Shown here: positions 10,811 to 20,157 of the stretch, piece by piece
Position numbering within the stretch: the stretch's first letter is position 1
How the letters are laid out: each line of letters starts with the position of its first letter
Source of the DNA: Metabacillus crassostreae
GTDB taxonomy: Bacteria > Bacillota > Bacilli > Bacillales > Bacillaceae
DNA length: 64,000 bases
NCBI RefSeq assembly: GCF_016908395.1
Contig: NZ_JAFBDU010000002.1
Span: 496,001 to 560,000, forward strand
Direction of reading: 5' to 3'
The notes under the pieces: generated by a model
Database searches by the model: none
Told to the model about the DNA's origin: nothing
What the model saw: the letters and a program-made list of their open reading frames with translations, nothing else
Translations under genes and position numbers: made by a program

Positions 10811-11024
10811 TTTTTTATCCCTCACTTCAGTACCATTTGTCAAACAGTATAGGCAAAAAATAGAAAGTCTATTCGCTTGAGACTATATAATCTAGTATTT
10901 TTTTTATCATTGAATACTTGTCCATATCTCATTTTATGTGGAATAAGAGTGAAATATTCAATGTATTAGTTGTATCTCTCTATTTAACATAATTGAATAC
11001 CCCTTACTCTTTATTCCATAAAAG

Positions 11025-11795
11025 CTATGACAAAAATTCATCAGCATCAACTGCAAGTAGCTGTTTAGTATTCTTGTTTGTATGATCCATGTATTTTTTC
11101 ACTAAATAATAACCCACTGAGTAACCCAACATAGAAGGATAAAGTCCTGTACCAAACATTAGCTGTGTAATCTTTGGGTTATCTCGAGTGATTTCTTTAT
11201 TAGGGAGTATGATTCTATCTAAAAATCTCTCACATTGTTGATCTGTATATCGTTTTGTCCAGGACGCTAAAGCTTCTACATCACCAAGTTTCTCTCTTAC
11301 AGCATTTTCTGCTAATCCCTCCATAATCATCGTATCAATAATTGTAAAGCTATTTTCTTTTTTTGATACAGCTGCTAATCGACTAACATGATGATATTCA
11401 TGTATCAGAAGAGATTTTATATGAGTCTTTTTTACGTCCTTTGATAAAAACAGAAATAACTTGTTATGAAAAGCTAAACCTGTTCTACCATAATATTCGA
11501 ATTCAATTTTGCGATTAGTTTGCTCACAAGGAAAAATGAAAATAGGCACATCAGGCCCTCCCCATTCTTCTTTCAATGTTTTCTCCAGCTGTTTAACATA
11601 TCTTAAAATATGATCCTTCTCAACTCGTTCAATCCATTTATCAATATTGATGGAATGTTTATACATACCAAAAGTTTGTAAGTATTTAGCGATTTCACCC
11701 TCTGTCATGTTTGTGAAATATCGAGCTAGTTTTTTATAAATATCTTGATGAGACGATGCCTTTTTCAACCACTCTACTGTATCAATTACACTCAT
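11025..11795 (-). CDS. yjaZ: YjaZ, predicted Zn-dependent protease (DUF2268)
   Basis: This 256-residue protein has an HEYHH motif at 132-136, matching the HExxH zinc-binding signature of gluzincin-type peptidases. A second acidic patch (IMEGLAENA) about 25 residues on could provide the third ligand. DUF2268 proteins are annotated as predicted Zn-dependent proteases; the substrate is unknown. The ATG at 11795 is preferred over the upstream in-frame GTG (11813) because GGAAGGGG lies 8 nt before it. Position next to fabF matches B. subtilis. Confidence 0.85.
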   Translation of the reverse strand: MSVIDTVEWLKKASSHQDIYKKLARYFTNMTEGEIAKYLQTFGMYKHSINIDKWIERVEKDHILRYVKQLEKTLKEEWGGPDVPIFIFPCEQTNRKIEFEYYGRTGLAFHNKLFLFLSKDVKKTHIKSLLIHEYHHVSRLAAVSKKENSFTIIDTMIMEGLAENAVREKLGDVEALASWTKRYTDQQCERFLDRIILPNKEITRDNPKITQLMFGTGLYPSMLGYSVGYYLVKKYMDHTNKNTKQLLAVDADEFLS

Positions 11796-11911
11796 TATCA
11801 GCGCCCCTTCCACAGATATTGTATGAACTGATTTATATAGTTGTGTTGCTTAATTTTTAATGTGGAATTGTGATGAGCTTTTTGATGGGTGTTGATTGTT
11901 TTCTTGAATTA

Positions 11912-11989
11912 TTCATTCGTTTGATGACGAACTTTAGAGTTCCTATTTCTAGTCACTTATGGGCTTCATTCGCTCGGTGGCGGACTTTA
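11912..11989. repeat. Imperfect 25-bp direct repeat differing only by transitions
   Basis: Copies at 11912-11936 and 11965-11989 share the frame TTCATTCG...ACTTTA. They differ at five positions, all C/T or A/G changes. The 53-bp period and GC-rich second copy stand out in the yjaZ-fabF gap. No ORF covers them. Confidence 0.6.
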
Positions 11990-12056
11990 ATGGTACATTT
12001 TCTCTTAAGGACGTCATTCCTTAAATGCCCCCTTTAGTACCCACTTTTCCTCGCAC

Positions 12057-12098
12057 AAAAAAAGCATGAATTCACTAATTGAATTCATGCTTTTTTGA
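12057..12098 (-). terminator. Terminator of the fabH-fabF operon
   Basis: The stem AAGCATGAATTCA/TGAATTCATGCTT has a 5-nt loop and is flanked by A and T runs on both sides, so it works in both directions. It starts a few bases after the fabF stop. Confidence 0.92.
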
Positions 12099-12103
12099 AA
12101 TCT

Positions 12104-13345
12104 TTAAGCTTCAAACTTTTTAAATATAATCGTAGCGTTATGTCCACCAAATCCTAATGAGTTACTTAGAGCAGAATTAATTTCTCTTTTTCTAGCCTCA
12201 TTTGGTACATAATCTAGATCACAATCTGGGTCAGGTGTTTCTAAATTAATAGTTGGTGGAATGATTCCTTCTTTTATTGCTAAAATACTTAGGATTGCTT
12301 CAACACCACCTGCAGCACCTAATAAATGACCAGTCATCGATTTTGTGGAACTGATCGCAAGGTTTTGTGCATGCTCGCCAAACACTTCTTTTATAGCAAG
12401 TGTTTCAAATTTATCATTATAAGGAGTACTTGTTCCATGAGCATTAATATAATCAATGTCAGCCGCTTTTAGTCCACTGCCATCAATGGCTTGTTTCATG
12501 GCTCTTGCTCCACCTTCACCATTTGGTGCTGGTGCTGTAATGTGGTGGGCGTCACCTGTAGCTCCGTATCCAACAATTTCAGCATAAATTTTCGCACCTC
12601 GAGCTAATGCATGTTCAAGCTCTTCTAAAACGATAATTCCCGCTCCTTCTCCCATAACAAATCCATCACGATTTTGATCAAATGGGCGGCTAGCTGTTTT
12701 CGGATCAGGATTTGTTGATAATGCCTTATTAGCTGAAAACCCTGCAAAAGACATTTCTGTTAAAGGTGCCTCTGCACCACCTGTTACCATCACATCTGCT
12801 TCACCGCGTTCAATAACTCGATATGCATCACCAATTGAATTTGTTCCTGTTGCACATGCTGTAACAGTACAAGAGTTAAACCCTTTAGCTCCTAAAGCAA
12901 TTGATACTTGTCCTGTTGCCATATCTGGAATAAGCATAGGCACAAAGAATGGACTAACACGTCTTGGACCTTTTTCAAGTAATAATTTATATTGTTGTTC
13001 AAAGGTCTCCATTCCACCTATACCTGATCCAATCCATACTCCAACACGAGGAGCGTTTTCTTCTGTAATTTCTAAATTTGCATCCTTAGCAGCCATTAAA
13101 GCAGCTACAACAGCATATTGTGTAAAGCGATCCATTTTTCTCGCATCTTTTTTATCCATATATTGCTCAATATTAAAATCTTTAAGCTCTGCTGCTACTT
13201 TTGCTGGATATTGCTCAGCATCAACTCTTGTTAATGGACCAACACCTGATATACCTTTTATAGCATTTTCCCAAGTAGTTTGCACATCATTACCAATGGG
13301 AGTTAATGCACCTAATCCTGTAACGACAACTCGTTTTTTTTCCAT
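12104..13345 (-). CDS. fabF: Beta-ketoacyl-ACP synthase II
   Basis: This 413-residue condensing enzyme elongates acyl-ACP with malonyl-ACP in fatty acid synthesis. The Cys-His-His triad is visible: C164 in TACATG, H303 in NAHGTST and H340 in [10 protein letters not shown]. An in-frame GTG at 13354 exists, but the ATG at 13345 has GGTGAGG 8 nt upstream and gives the family N-terminus [12 protein letters not shown]. It follows fabH in an operon. The FapR-like operator upstream of fabH should regulate both. Confidence 0.96.
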   Translation of the reverse strand: MEKKRVVVTGLGALTPIGNDVQTTWENAIKGISGVGPLTRVDAEQYPAKVAAELKDFNIEQYMDKKDARKMDRFTQYAVVAALMAAKDANLEITEENAPRVGVWIGSGIGGMETFEQQYKLLLEKGPRRVSPFFVPMLIPDMATGQVSIALGAKGFNSCTVTACATGTNSIGDAYRVIERGEADVMVTGGAEAPLTEMSFAGFSANKALSTNPDPKTASRPFDQNRDGFVMGEGAGIIVLEELEHALARGAKIYAEIVGYGATGDAHHITAPAPNGEGGARAMKQAIDGSGLKAADIDYINAHGTSTPYNDKFETLAIKEVFGEHAQNLAISSTKSMTGHLLGAAGGVEAILSILAIKEGIIPPTINLETPDPDCDLDYVPNEARKREINSALSNSLGFGGHNATIIFKKFEA

Positions 13346-13438
13346 GAATGACACCTCACCTTAAAGTTAGTTTCTCCTGCTTTAATAGCAACAGGGTTTC
13401 TACTCATTAGAATCAATTTTTATATAAAATAATTTATA

Positions 13439-14371
13439 TTAGCGTCCCCAACGTAACGCAATAGCACCCCAAGTTAAGCCTCCGCCAAAACCTACCATTA
13501 CAATTAGGTCGTCATCTTTAATCTTTCCTGCCTCTACCTCTTCTACTAAAGAAATCGGTATAGATGCGGCAGATGTATTTCCATATTTATGAACTGTTTT
13601 AGACATTTTTTCTACCGGTAAATCCAACCGTTCTCTAGAAGCTTCCATAATACGAATATTTGCTTGATGAGGTATTAAAAAGTCAACATCCTCTTTACTT
13701 AAACCCGCTTTTTCTAGAACATTTAAACTTGATTCACCCATTTGTCTTACCGCAAACTTAAAAACTTCTCGACCATTCATAATAATGTACTCATCTTGAT
13801 AAAGATGTTTGCCACCTGTTCCATCAGCACCTAATTCAAATGAAAGAATTCCTCTTCCCTCACTAACTGGGCCGATTACAGCTGCGCCGGCTCCATCACC
13901 AAATAAAACAGCTGTGTTACGATCATTCCAATCTGTAACTTTTGATAACTTCTCAACGCCAATTACCAACACATTTTTGTAGGCACCAGTTTCAATGAAT
14001 TGTTTTGCTGTTACAACTCCATACATAAACCCAGCACATGCTGCACTGATATCCATAGCTGCAGCCTTTGTAGCACCTAATTTCTCCTGAAGCATACAAG
14101 CAATCGATGGAAACGGTTGATCAGGTGTAACAGTTGCAACTAAAATCATATCTAATTCGTCAGCTGAAATTCCTGAATCAATAAGTGCTTTTTCTGCAGC
14201 AAAAAATGCCATATCTGAAGTATCGATTGAATCATCTGCAATGCGTCTTTCTTCAATTCCTGTTCTTGTTCTAATCCATTCATCTGAAGTGTCCATTACT
14301 TTTTCTAAATCTGCATTTGTTACAATTTTTTCAGGTGTGTATCGTCCAATACCAATAAATCCTGCATTCAT
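13439..14371 (-). CDS. fabH: Beta-ketoacyl-ACP synthase III
   Basis: This 310-residue enzyme starts fatty acid synthesis by condensing an acyl-CoA primer with malonyl-ACP; in bacilli the primers are mostly branched. Catalytic residues are visible: C112 in SAACAGF, H235 in IPHQANIR and N265 in YGNTSAAS. The start ATG at 14371 follows AAAGGGG. It is first in a two-gene operon with fabF, an arrangement also found in B. subtilis as fabHA-fabF. Confidence 0.96.
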   Translation of the reverse strand: MNAGFIGIGRYTPEKIVTNADLEKVMDTSDEWIRTRTGIEERRIADDSIDTSDMAFFAAEKALIDSGISADELDMILVATVTPDQPFPSIACMLQEKLGATKAAAMDISAACAGFMYGVVTAKQFIETGAYKNVLVIGVEKLSKVTDWNDRNTAVLFGDGAGAAVIGPVSEGRGILSFELGADGTGGKHLYQDEYIIMNGREVFKFAVRQMGESSLNVLEKAGLSKEDVDFLIPHQANIRIMEASRERLDLPVEKMSKTVHKYGNTSAASIPISLVEEVEAGKIKDDDLIVMVGFGGGLTWGAIALRWGR

Positions 14372-14448
14372 ATGTGCAACCCCTTTATTTATTCTCTATT
14401 TTTAAATGAAATATCTATAACAACATATAAGGCTAATTAATATCAATT

Positions 14449-14494
14449 ATTATGACTTGGTACTAATATTATCCTATTCAAATATTTTTTTCAA
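14449..14494 (-). promoter_or_regulatory. fabH: fabH-fabF promoter with overlapping FapR operator
   Basis: On the minus strand TTGAAA (14489-14494) and TAATAT (14466-14471) are 17 bp apart. Overlapping the -10 and continuing downstream is ATTAGTACCAAGTCATAAT (14449-14467), which fits the FapR operator family (TTAGTACC followed by an imperfect inverted half). FapR represses fatty acid genes and is released by malonyl-CoA. The placement would block initiation. Confidence 0.85.
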
Positions 14495-14582
14495 TATTAA
14501 TGTTTTTGTACTATCGACTAGAACTAGAAATTATTTAAAACATAAGCTATATCAAAAAGAACTTTAGTAAGGAGGAACGATT

Positions 14583-14891
14583 ATGGAGCCAGATGAGTTA
14601 AGTATCAATTCTAATGAAGATAATATAACTGAAGAAGAAGTGGTTGTTGAACAAGAAACAAATTCTTCGTCAAAGCCTGTTGACCGCTTTTCACAATTAA
14701 TGTTCGGTTCAAGACGTGCTTCTCAAAATCCCAAGCAAGAGGAAATACAACCTAACCCGAGTGATAAACAACAAGAAATAAATTACTTTACTTTAATGGA
14801 GCAAATTGATGATATTATGTTATCAGTTGAAAACCTTAAACCTATGCTAAAACAATTCGCACCAATATTAGACTATATTAAAAAGAAATGA
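14583..14891 (+). CDS. Small acidic hypothetical protein in the yjzB position
   Basis: The 102-residue protein has an ATG behind AAGGAGGAACGATT, an excellent ribosome binding site. The first 30 residues are rich in Glu and Asn. A basic patch (MFGSRRASQNPKQEE) follows, then an amphipathic helical C-terminus (YFTLMEQIDDIMLSVENLKP). No signal peptide or membrane segment is seen. It lies where B. subtilis has yjzB, between fabH and comZ, but I cannot confirm homology and give no function. It is transcribed divergently from fabH. Confidence 0.7.
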   Translation: MEPDELSINSNEDNITEEEVVVEQETNSSSKPVDRFSQLMFGSRRASQNPKQEEIQPNPSDKQQEINYFTLMEQIDDIMLSVENLKPMLKQFAPILDYIKKK

Positions 14892-14920
14892 TTTCTCTAA
14901 TTTTCATCAAATGCAGCCGA

Positions 14921-14948
14921 AAAAAAAGCTGCCAATGGCAGCTTTTAG
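14921..14948 (-). terminator. Terminator of the med-comZ operon
   Basis: AAAAGCTGCC and GGCAGCTTTT form a stem around a 3-nt loop. The minus-strand side continues into TTTTTTTT, giving a strong terminator 6 nt after comZ. It may also end the convergent 14583-14891 gene. Confidence 0.9.
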
Positions 14949-14953
14949 AAACC

Positions 14954-15133
14954 TTATGCGTCTTTTTTTCCTAACTCGTATGCTTCACCCATTACCTTAG
15001 TGAATAGCTCCATCATAGGCTGTAGCGTTTCCATAGACAATTCAATTCCTGATCCTTCAAGTTTTTCTTTCGCCTCAGGTAAATATTTCATTGCAATTTG
15101 CATAAACTCCATTGTTTTTGGATGCTGTTCCAT
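14954..15133 (-). CDS. comZ: ComZ, ComG operon repressor
   Basis: This 59-residue protein contains IAMKYLPEAKEKLEGSGIEL and a C-terminal MGEAYELGKKDA, very close to B. subtilis ComZ as I recall it. ComZ reduces transcription of the comG competence operon. The ATG at 15133 (MEQHPKT...) has TGGAGTGG before it and is preferred over an in-frame GTG at 15142. The med-comZ order is conserved with B. subtilis and suggests competence control in this organism. Confidence 0.9.
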   Translation of the reverse strand: MEQHPKTMEFMQIAMKYLPEAKEKLEGSGIELSMETLQPMMELFTKVMGEAYELGKKDA

Positions 15134-15194
15134 AAAAACCACTCCATTTCATTATATATTTCTTTATCTTCATCATAAATAATATTTTGATTTT

Positions 15195-16148
15195 TTACAA
15201 TTGATTAGGAAGTAAGCCGCTCTCGATATACTCTTCAATATCTTTTTCAATCTTTAGACGAAAATCATCTTCTACTAAAGGGCTAAATTTCCCTAATGAA
15301 ATAACACCATCTTGAAAGTCATAATATAATTCACCACTTTCTAGATTTCCTTCATCAAAAGATCTTGCGACAACCTCATATAGTGTATCTACATGCTGAA
15401 CAGTACTAGTCAAAACAGTACCTTTGCCTAAATCTGATTGATCTGATACGAAACCAATTGCATAAAGTCCTTCTTCTTTTAATTTCTCAATTACAGGGAT
15501 ATTATATCCATCACCGGCAACATATACGATATCATTTTCATTATCGATGAGTATATCGAGAAGGGTTAATGCGGTATTGGTATCATTCCAGTTCTGAACA
15601 TATTGAATATCTACATGGACATTTTCATTTTGAAAATATGCTCCTTCAAAAAATCCATCAACTTCTGGTTGCCATTCAAAAGCAGCAAGAACAGCGACTT
15701 TATTTGTTTTAGTCATCTCTCCAGCAACCATCCCGCCGAAAAAGCCCATGGCATGTGCTTCAAAGTTCAAGCTAGTAACATTTTCTCCTACTGCTTTCCC
15801 ATTAAATAAAACAAAGTGAATGTCAGGAAATTCCTTACTAACAGTATTGAAATAATTTGCATACTCACTGCCATGTCCAAAAATGAGATTCACATCTTCT
15901 TCTTGAAACTCTTCTATTGCGGAACGAATTTCTTCATCTTCATTCATTCCTTCTTTATAAAAAACATCAACCCCAAATTCTGATTGAATCTTCAACAGAC
16001 CTTTGTATCCTTTAGATCCCCATACCTTATCATCAATTGTTTCAGGTACAAGTAATCCTACCTTTTGAAGATTTCCCGATGCTGCAGGTTGTCCACAACC
16101 AAAAAGCGCTAAAAGAATTATGAGGACAACACCTAGCTTTATATTCAT
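15195..16148 (-). CDS. med: Med, BMP-family lipoprotein and positive regulator of comK
   Basis: This 317-residue protein has a short signal peptide and lipobox LFGC (Cys18), followed by a Bmp/Med-type periplasmic-binding fold. Motifs include GLLVPETIDDKVWGSKGYKG and VAGDGYNIPVIEK. B. subtilis Med stimulates comK expression; the mechanism is not settled and a ligand-binding role is plausible from the fold. It lies 61 bp upstream of comZ in the same direction. The start ATG has GGGAATG upstream. Confidence 0.9.
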   Translation of the reverse strand: MNIKLGVVLIILLALFGCGQPAASGNLQKVGLLVPETIDDKVWGSKGYKGLLKIQSEFGVDVFYKEGMNEDEEIRSAIEEFQEEDVNLIFGHGSEYANYFNTVSKEFPDIHFVLFNGKAVGENVTSLNFEAHAMGFFGGMVAGEMTKTNKVAVLAAFEWQPEVDGFFEGAYFQNENVHVDIQYVQNWNDTNTALTLLDILIDNENDIVYVAGDGYNIPVIEKLKEEGLYAIGFVSDQSDLGKGTVLTSTVQHVDTLYEVVARSFDEGNLESGELYYDFQDGVISLGKFSPLVEDDFRLKIEKDIEEYIESGLLPNQL

Positions 16149-16226
16149 GGGTAATCATTCCCTTGCATTTTTATCATTATATCTATATTTTATCTCTACA
16201 GTATTTATTTGTACAAGTATTTCCTA

Positions 16227-16976
16227 CTAATCCTCATTCTTCTTTAAATAGGAAATCTGTTTTAGTAACCCTTCTTCTATTGAAACACTTGATTCTACCT
16301 CAATAGTACAAATTCCTTTTATTTTCTTTTTCAGATTTTCCTTATCTTCTACAAATCTTATTGGCAGGCTATTTTCAGGATTCAAACCTTTTTTCATGGA
16401 AAAAGTATAAAACTTCCTCTCAAGATTTTCCAATAAATTATAAGTAGCTTCAACTGCATCTATTATAGATAAAACATGATCCTCAATCACAATTTCTTGC
16501 TTCTCATTCTTCAGGTATTGAATTAATGCTTTATTTATCCTATTTGAACTTGATAGACTAGCTCCGTATATGGTTGGGAGAATAAGCATTGAATGTTCAT
16601 TTAGGATTGCCACTAGTTCTTGATATCCATTATGTACATGGTGAGAGTTTATATAGAGAAAGCGGGAATTAAGAAGATTGGCAGTGTTAATGGAATCTTG
16701 AAGTAGTTCAAATTCATCTTGGTGTTCTTCTTCACCACAATATATAACGAGATCCGCTTCCCTATCTTCTTCTGATTCTCTGTAATAAGAATCATTAATT
16801 TCTAGTAATGCATTCCTACCAATGTATAATAACCGATCTTCAACTAAAGCTCTCGTTTCTGATATTTCCCGATCAAATAAAACAACCTTAACCTCAATTC
16901 CTTCTTCTAGTAACCGCTCACATAGACAAATACCAAAATATGTTTGTGCTCCAAAGATAATAACACGTTCTATCAT
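16227..16976 (-). CDS. Rossmann-fold NAD(P)-binding protein, epimerase-like, in the yjaV position
   Basis: This 249-residue protein begins MIERVIIFGAQTYFGICLCE, a degenerate dinucleotide-binding GxxxxxG loop of the SDR/epimerase fold. LVIYCGEEE and LYINSHHVHNG correspond to later strands, but the usual YxxxK active-site pair is not evident, so catalysis is doubtful. The ribosome binding site is GGAGG. It stands where B. subtilis has yjaV; homology to YjaV is suggested by position only. Confidence 0.6.
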   Translation of the reverse strand: MIERVIIFGAQTYFGICLCERLLEEGIEVKVVLFDREISETRALVEDRLLYIGRNALLEINDSYYRESEEDREADLVIYCGEEEHQDEFELLQDSINTANLLNSRFLYINSHHVHNGYQELVAILNEHSMLILPTIYGASLSSSNRINKALIQYLKNEKQEIVIEDHVLSIIDAVEATYNLLENLERKFYTFSMKKGLNPENSLPIRFVEDKENLKKKIKGICTIEVESSVSIEEGLLKQISYLKKNED

Positions 16977-17189
16977 CTTATACCTCCTAATCCTGACTGT
17001 TAGTTATTGTATACTATGCAAACACGATCTAGATTAGTCCTTATAAGAATGGTCTATGTAACAAGCTCAATCAAAATGAAGTGACATTTCAAACCATTAA
17101 ACTTACTTTTTAGAAACAACCATATTATCTCATTAAATGATGTTCTTGAATGAATAAATTTGCGTACATATAACAAGAGGAAATTATAG

Positions 17190-17220
17190 AGCAAAGGGAT
17201 CCATCGACTATCCCTTTGCT
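17190..17220. repeat. Inverted repeat downstream of the YjaU-like gene
   Basis: AGCAAAGGGAT and ATCCCTTTGCT form an 11-bp stem around a 9-nt loop about 40 bp after the stop at 17261. The flanks lack a clear T run on either strand, so a terminator role is possible but weak. Confidence 0.5.
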
Positions 17221-17260
17221 TATAAAAATCCCTGCCTAATTATCTCTGCACATCAATAAT

Positions 17261-17998
17261 TTATAAAATTTTTTCAAATTCTCTATAAAACTTAATAACA
17301 GATTGATTTATTCTATAAGGATTTTCACCTAAGTGATAAATTAATTGGATTGGATGTTCTGAATGTTTTCTTAGTGCTTCAAATTTTTTCCCATGATCTT
17401 CTGGATCATATACGGTTCCATTCATTTTCTGCCAAATCCTAACAGGAAGTTCAGTTGCGTTTTTATGAGTTAAAGTCGGTAAAGCTAACGATAATATCTT
17501 TTTAGGTTCAATAAGATACGCTTCTGAAATTTCTTTTCTAAGCCTTTTATAAAAAAACTTATGCTCTTTTTCCTTTTCTAGATGTGCTTTTAGGTCAAGG
17601 CAAGGATTCAGCATTGCAACAGAGCGTATTTTTTCTGGTATTTCCTGCATCATTTGTAATGCTGTTAAACCACCCATTCCATCAACCAAAAGATGAATTC
17701 TAGGATTGAGAATTTCCTTCTTCATAGCTAGATGGTATAGCTGTTTAGCCATTGTTACCGCTCTAGGACTTCCCCAGTTATTTCCATATAAATTCGAATG
17801 CATTAAAGTGTAACCGTTATCGATTAGATCTTGCATTAGTTGATACCTTCCATAATGCTGATGCCAAAAGCTTGAAGAACTATCAACAAAGTCTGATCTG
17901 TCCCCAAGTATAAAGACTGCAAAGCCATTTGGTTTTGGCGGTATTTGTATGACATTCCATTCTGTTTCAATCTGAAAAAATCGCTCCATTATTTTCAT
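17261..17998 (-). CDS. yjaU: Alpha/beta-hydrolase-like protein, YjaU-like
   Basis: This 245-residue protein has an alpha/beta-hydrolase pattern with LLVDGMGGLTALQMM, where the nucleophile elbow reads G-M-G rather than G-x-S-x-G. The usual catalytic Ser is therefore not obvious, and the protein may be inactive or use another residue. The frame extends upstream to 18109, but the ATG at 17998 (MKIMERFFQIETEW) follows AAAGGTGGTGG and is the better start; an adjacent GTG at 18001 is possible. Position fits B. subtilis yjaU. Confidence 0.65.
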   Translation of the reverse strand: MKIMERFFQIETEWNVIQIPPKPNGFAVFILGDRSDFVDSSSSFWHQHYGRYQLMQDLIDNGYTLMHSNLYGNNWGSPRAVTMAKQLYHLAMKKEILNPRIHLLVDGMGGLTALQMMQEIPEKIRSVAMLNPCLDLKAHLEKEKEHKFFYKRLRKEISEAYLIEPKKILSLALPTLTHKNATELPVRIWQKMNGTVYDPEDHGKKFEALRKHSEHPIQLIYHLGENPYRINQSVIKFYREFEKIL

Positions 17999-18109
17999 CA
18001 CTTGCCCACCACCTTTCTTTACTGAGACATTTCTTCTATATAATGTATGTACGCATATTAAAAAAGAATGGGAGCGTGTCACTATTTCGTTAAATATAGA
18101 CGCCTTCAC

Positions 18110-18522
18110 ACTTTGTCAGTTATATGAAATCCATTGGTTTTATCATACAATGCAGTTTTAGTGTAGTTTATGAATGTTTTTAAGACTCTTTTAAAAAATG
18201 AATATGGATATCCGATGCAGTCAATAACTTCTCCGAAAAATATCAAATCAAGCATAAGCATAAATTAGGTACTGCTAATCAATTTCGCACTTTATTTATA
18301 AGGTATAAGTCCGATTCTGTAGAATTATCCTACCTATAACGTGATTAAGGCTCGAGTTACTGCCACATAATAAGGTGTCTTTTTATGGCGAAAAGATGCA
18401 TCTTTCATTACTGCTTTTCTTTCGTTTTTTTATTCATTTAAGTTTACGAAAACAGCCTTTATAAAACAAAAAGTTTGTGATAATATATATTATAAGAACT
18501 CGTCTGGATAGAGGTGAATGCA
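18110..18522. other. Intergenic region with no recognisable gene
   Basis: About 400 bp between the divergent yjaU-like gene and yjzD. It is AT-rich and contains a short palindrome AAAGATGCATCTTT near 18395. No ORF with a ribosome binding site, RNA motif or repeat was recognised. Confidence 0.5.
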
Positions 18523-18714
18523 TTGCGTTTTTTATGGACATTTTTTTGGGGATTTTTATTAATACATATGGCATCATATGTTGTTAATTCTATGACAGGC
18601 GGCCACTATGACTTTATGGTAGCTTCAACAGTTGCTGTCATTGCAATCGTTGTCATTTTCTTAATAGCTGAAGTAATTCCAAATGAGCCTATGGCAAAAC
18701 ACGACCAACATTAA
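18523..18714 (+). CDS. yjzD: YjzD-like small membrane protein (DUF2929)
   Basis: This 63-residue protein has two transmembrane helices (about 4-21 and 31-53) and a short polar tail ending AKHDQH. The TTG at 18523 lies 8 nt after GAGGTG and gives MRFLWTFFWGFLLIHMASYV, matching the DUF2929/YjzD pattern. A GTG at 18514 overlaps that ribosome binding site and is unlikely to be used. Function unknown. It faces yjzC as in B. subtilis. Confidence 0.8.
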   Translation: MRFLWTFFWGFLLIHMASYVVNSMTGGHYDFMVASTVAVIAIVVIFLIAEVIPNEPMAKHDQH

Positions 18715-18750
18715 GCTTGTTATGTAAAGCCATAATAAATGATTCGATAT

Positions 18751-18795
18751 AAAAAGAAAAAACCCTACACAAAAGTGGGTTTTTTCTTTTTTTAT
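18751..18795. terminator. Bidirectional terminator between yjzD and yjzC
   Basis: AAAAAGAAAAAACCC pairs perfectly with GGGTTTTTTCTTTTT across an 11-nt loop. A and T runs on the outer sides allow termination of both convergent genes. Confidence 0.9.
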
Positions 18796-18803
18796 TTGAT
18801 TAA

Positions 18804-18983
18804 TTAAGGTTTTCTTTTATATGTCCACTGGCGATTATGGTTAGCTGTCTCAGGGAAACGATCTCCGGCTTTTAATCGAATTTGACCAGGGTTTTTAACA
18901 TTATCCCCAGTTTCACCTATCTCTACATACATACCATTATTTGGTGCTTTTTGACCTGTTCGAAAACGATGTTGTTGACCCAT
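18804..18983 (-). CDS. yjzC: YjzC family protein
   Basis: This 59-codon ORF starts MGQQHRFRTGQKAPNNGMYV, contains IGETGDNVKNPGQIRL and ends QWTYKRKP, with GGAGGG just upstream of the ATG at 18983. The sequence matches the short YjzC family of Bacillaceae. It is basic and soluble; function is unknown. Together with yjzD it sits between the arg and med regions, as in B. subtilis. Confidence 0.88.
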   Translation of the reverse strand: MGQQHRFRTGQKAPNNGMYVEIGETGDNVKNPGQIRLKAGDRFPETANHNRQWTYKRKP

Positions 18984-19123
18984 TTTATTCCCTCCTCTCT
19001 ACCTTATCTTTATTATCTCCAGACAGGCTTTTTTCATGAGTAACTATAAAGTTCTTTACAGAGTTCCAAACCTGTAGTTAAATGGAAAAGGATTGTAAAA
19101 TTTTCAAGCGGAGGATACGTATA

Positions 19124-19933
19124 TTGGATATTTTATTAATATTGAAATATTTACTTTTAGGGCTTTTTCAAGGATTTACTGAACCAATTCCTATTTCTTC
19201 TAGTGGACATTTAGTTTTTGCACAACATTTTCTTGGACTTAAAATTGAAGGACTTTCCTTTGAATTACTTGTTAATGCTGCTTCATTAATTGCCGTATTA
19301 ATTATTTATCGAGAGGATTTAATTCGCTTAATTGTTAACGGGATAAAATACATAACAACAAAAGATGAAAGTGCAAAAAGTGATTTTCGCTTTATTGTTT
19401 ATCTAATTGTAGCTACGATTCCAGCAGGTGTTATTGGTGTTTTATTTAATGACGTTATTTCAGAACATTTGAAGTATATTCAAGTAACAGCTATCACTCT
19501 TATTATTACTGGAATTGCTTTATGGACAATTCGAAATTTACGTGGTCGTAAAAATGATGGAGATTTATCAATGAAAGATGCAATCATTATCGGCCTTGCA
19601 CAGGCTGTTGCCTTAATACCTGGAATTAGCCGTTCCGGAGCAACGATCGTTGCTGCTATGGCCCTTGGAATGAAACAGGAAACTGCATTAAAGTTTTCAT
19701 TTCTGATGTTTATTCCTGTGAGCTTTGGTGGGATGATTTTAAGTGTAACCGACTTGATTGATGATCCTAATTTAGATACTTTCCTTATCCCATACATTGT
19801 TGCATTTATTGCAGCACTCATTACCTCTTATTTTTCTTTAAAATGGTTTATGAATATTATGGCTAAAGGAAATTTAAAATATTTCTCCTATTATTGCTTT
19901 ATCGTTGGTATAGCTGTATTGGTATTTGTGTAA
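19124..19933 (+). CDS. uppP: Undecaprenyl-diphosphatase, UppP/BacA family
   Basis: This 269-residue polytopic membrane enzyme dephosphorylates undecaprenyl pyrophosphate to recycle the lipid carrier of cell-wall synthesis. Signature motifs are visible: [14 protein letters not shown] near the N-terminus, which supplies the E/Q-x-x-x-E pair, and PGISRSGAT in the second half. The TTG at 19124 lies 9 nt after GGAGG and starts the protein at [13 protein letters not shown], so the longer ATG frame from 19082 is unlikely. The PIPISSSGH variant, instead of the usual FLPISSTGH, marks a divergent subgroup. Such enzymes can confer bacitracin tolerance. Confidence 0.88.
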   Translation: MDILLILKYLLLGLFQGFTEPIPISSSGHLVFAQHFLGLKIEGLSFELLVNAASLIAVLIIYREDLIRLIVNGIKYITTKDESAKSDFRFIVYLIVATIPAGVIGVLFNDVISEHLKYIQVTAITLIITGIALWTIRNLRGRKNDGDLSMKDAIIIGLAQAVALIPGISRSGATIVAAMALGMKQETALKFSFLMFIPVSFGGMILSVTDLIDDPNLDTFLIPYIVAFIAALITSYFSLKWFMNIMAKGNLKYFSYYCFIVGIAVLVFV

Positions 19934-20055
19934 AGAAAGTTCATTTAGAACTAGCTGGTTTGGATAATAGAGGATTACTGGTCTTTTAACGGAGTAATCT
20001 TAAGAGCTGTTTCTTAAAAAGTCTGCTACAAAATTAATAAAAATAGCCTTAGCAT

Positions 20056-20098
20056 AAAAAGAGCAGATCCTGACAATTACCAGTATCTGCTCTTTTCT
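20056..20098 (+). terminator. Terminator downstream of uppP
   Basis: AAAAGAGCAGAT pairs with ATCTGCTCTTTT around a loop of about 16 nt. The 3' arm and part of the loop form the left end of the 243-bp duplication that follows. Confidence 0.75.
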
Positions 20099-20157
20099 TT
20101 AGGCTCTATTCTCAAAGATTGTTGTTTTACATTTTTTACATTGTGTTAAATTAGTGC

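Noticed and set aside
12057-12098. Operator or protein-binding palindrome
   Set aside because: The A and T runs and position right after fabF fit an intrinsic terminator better.
18110-18522. Possible riboswitch or small RNA in the gap before yjzD
   Set aside because: No known motif, strong terminator or promoter pair could be identified; only a short palindrome was seen.
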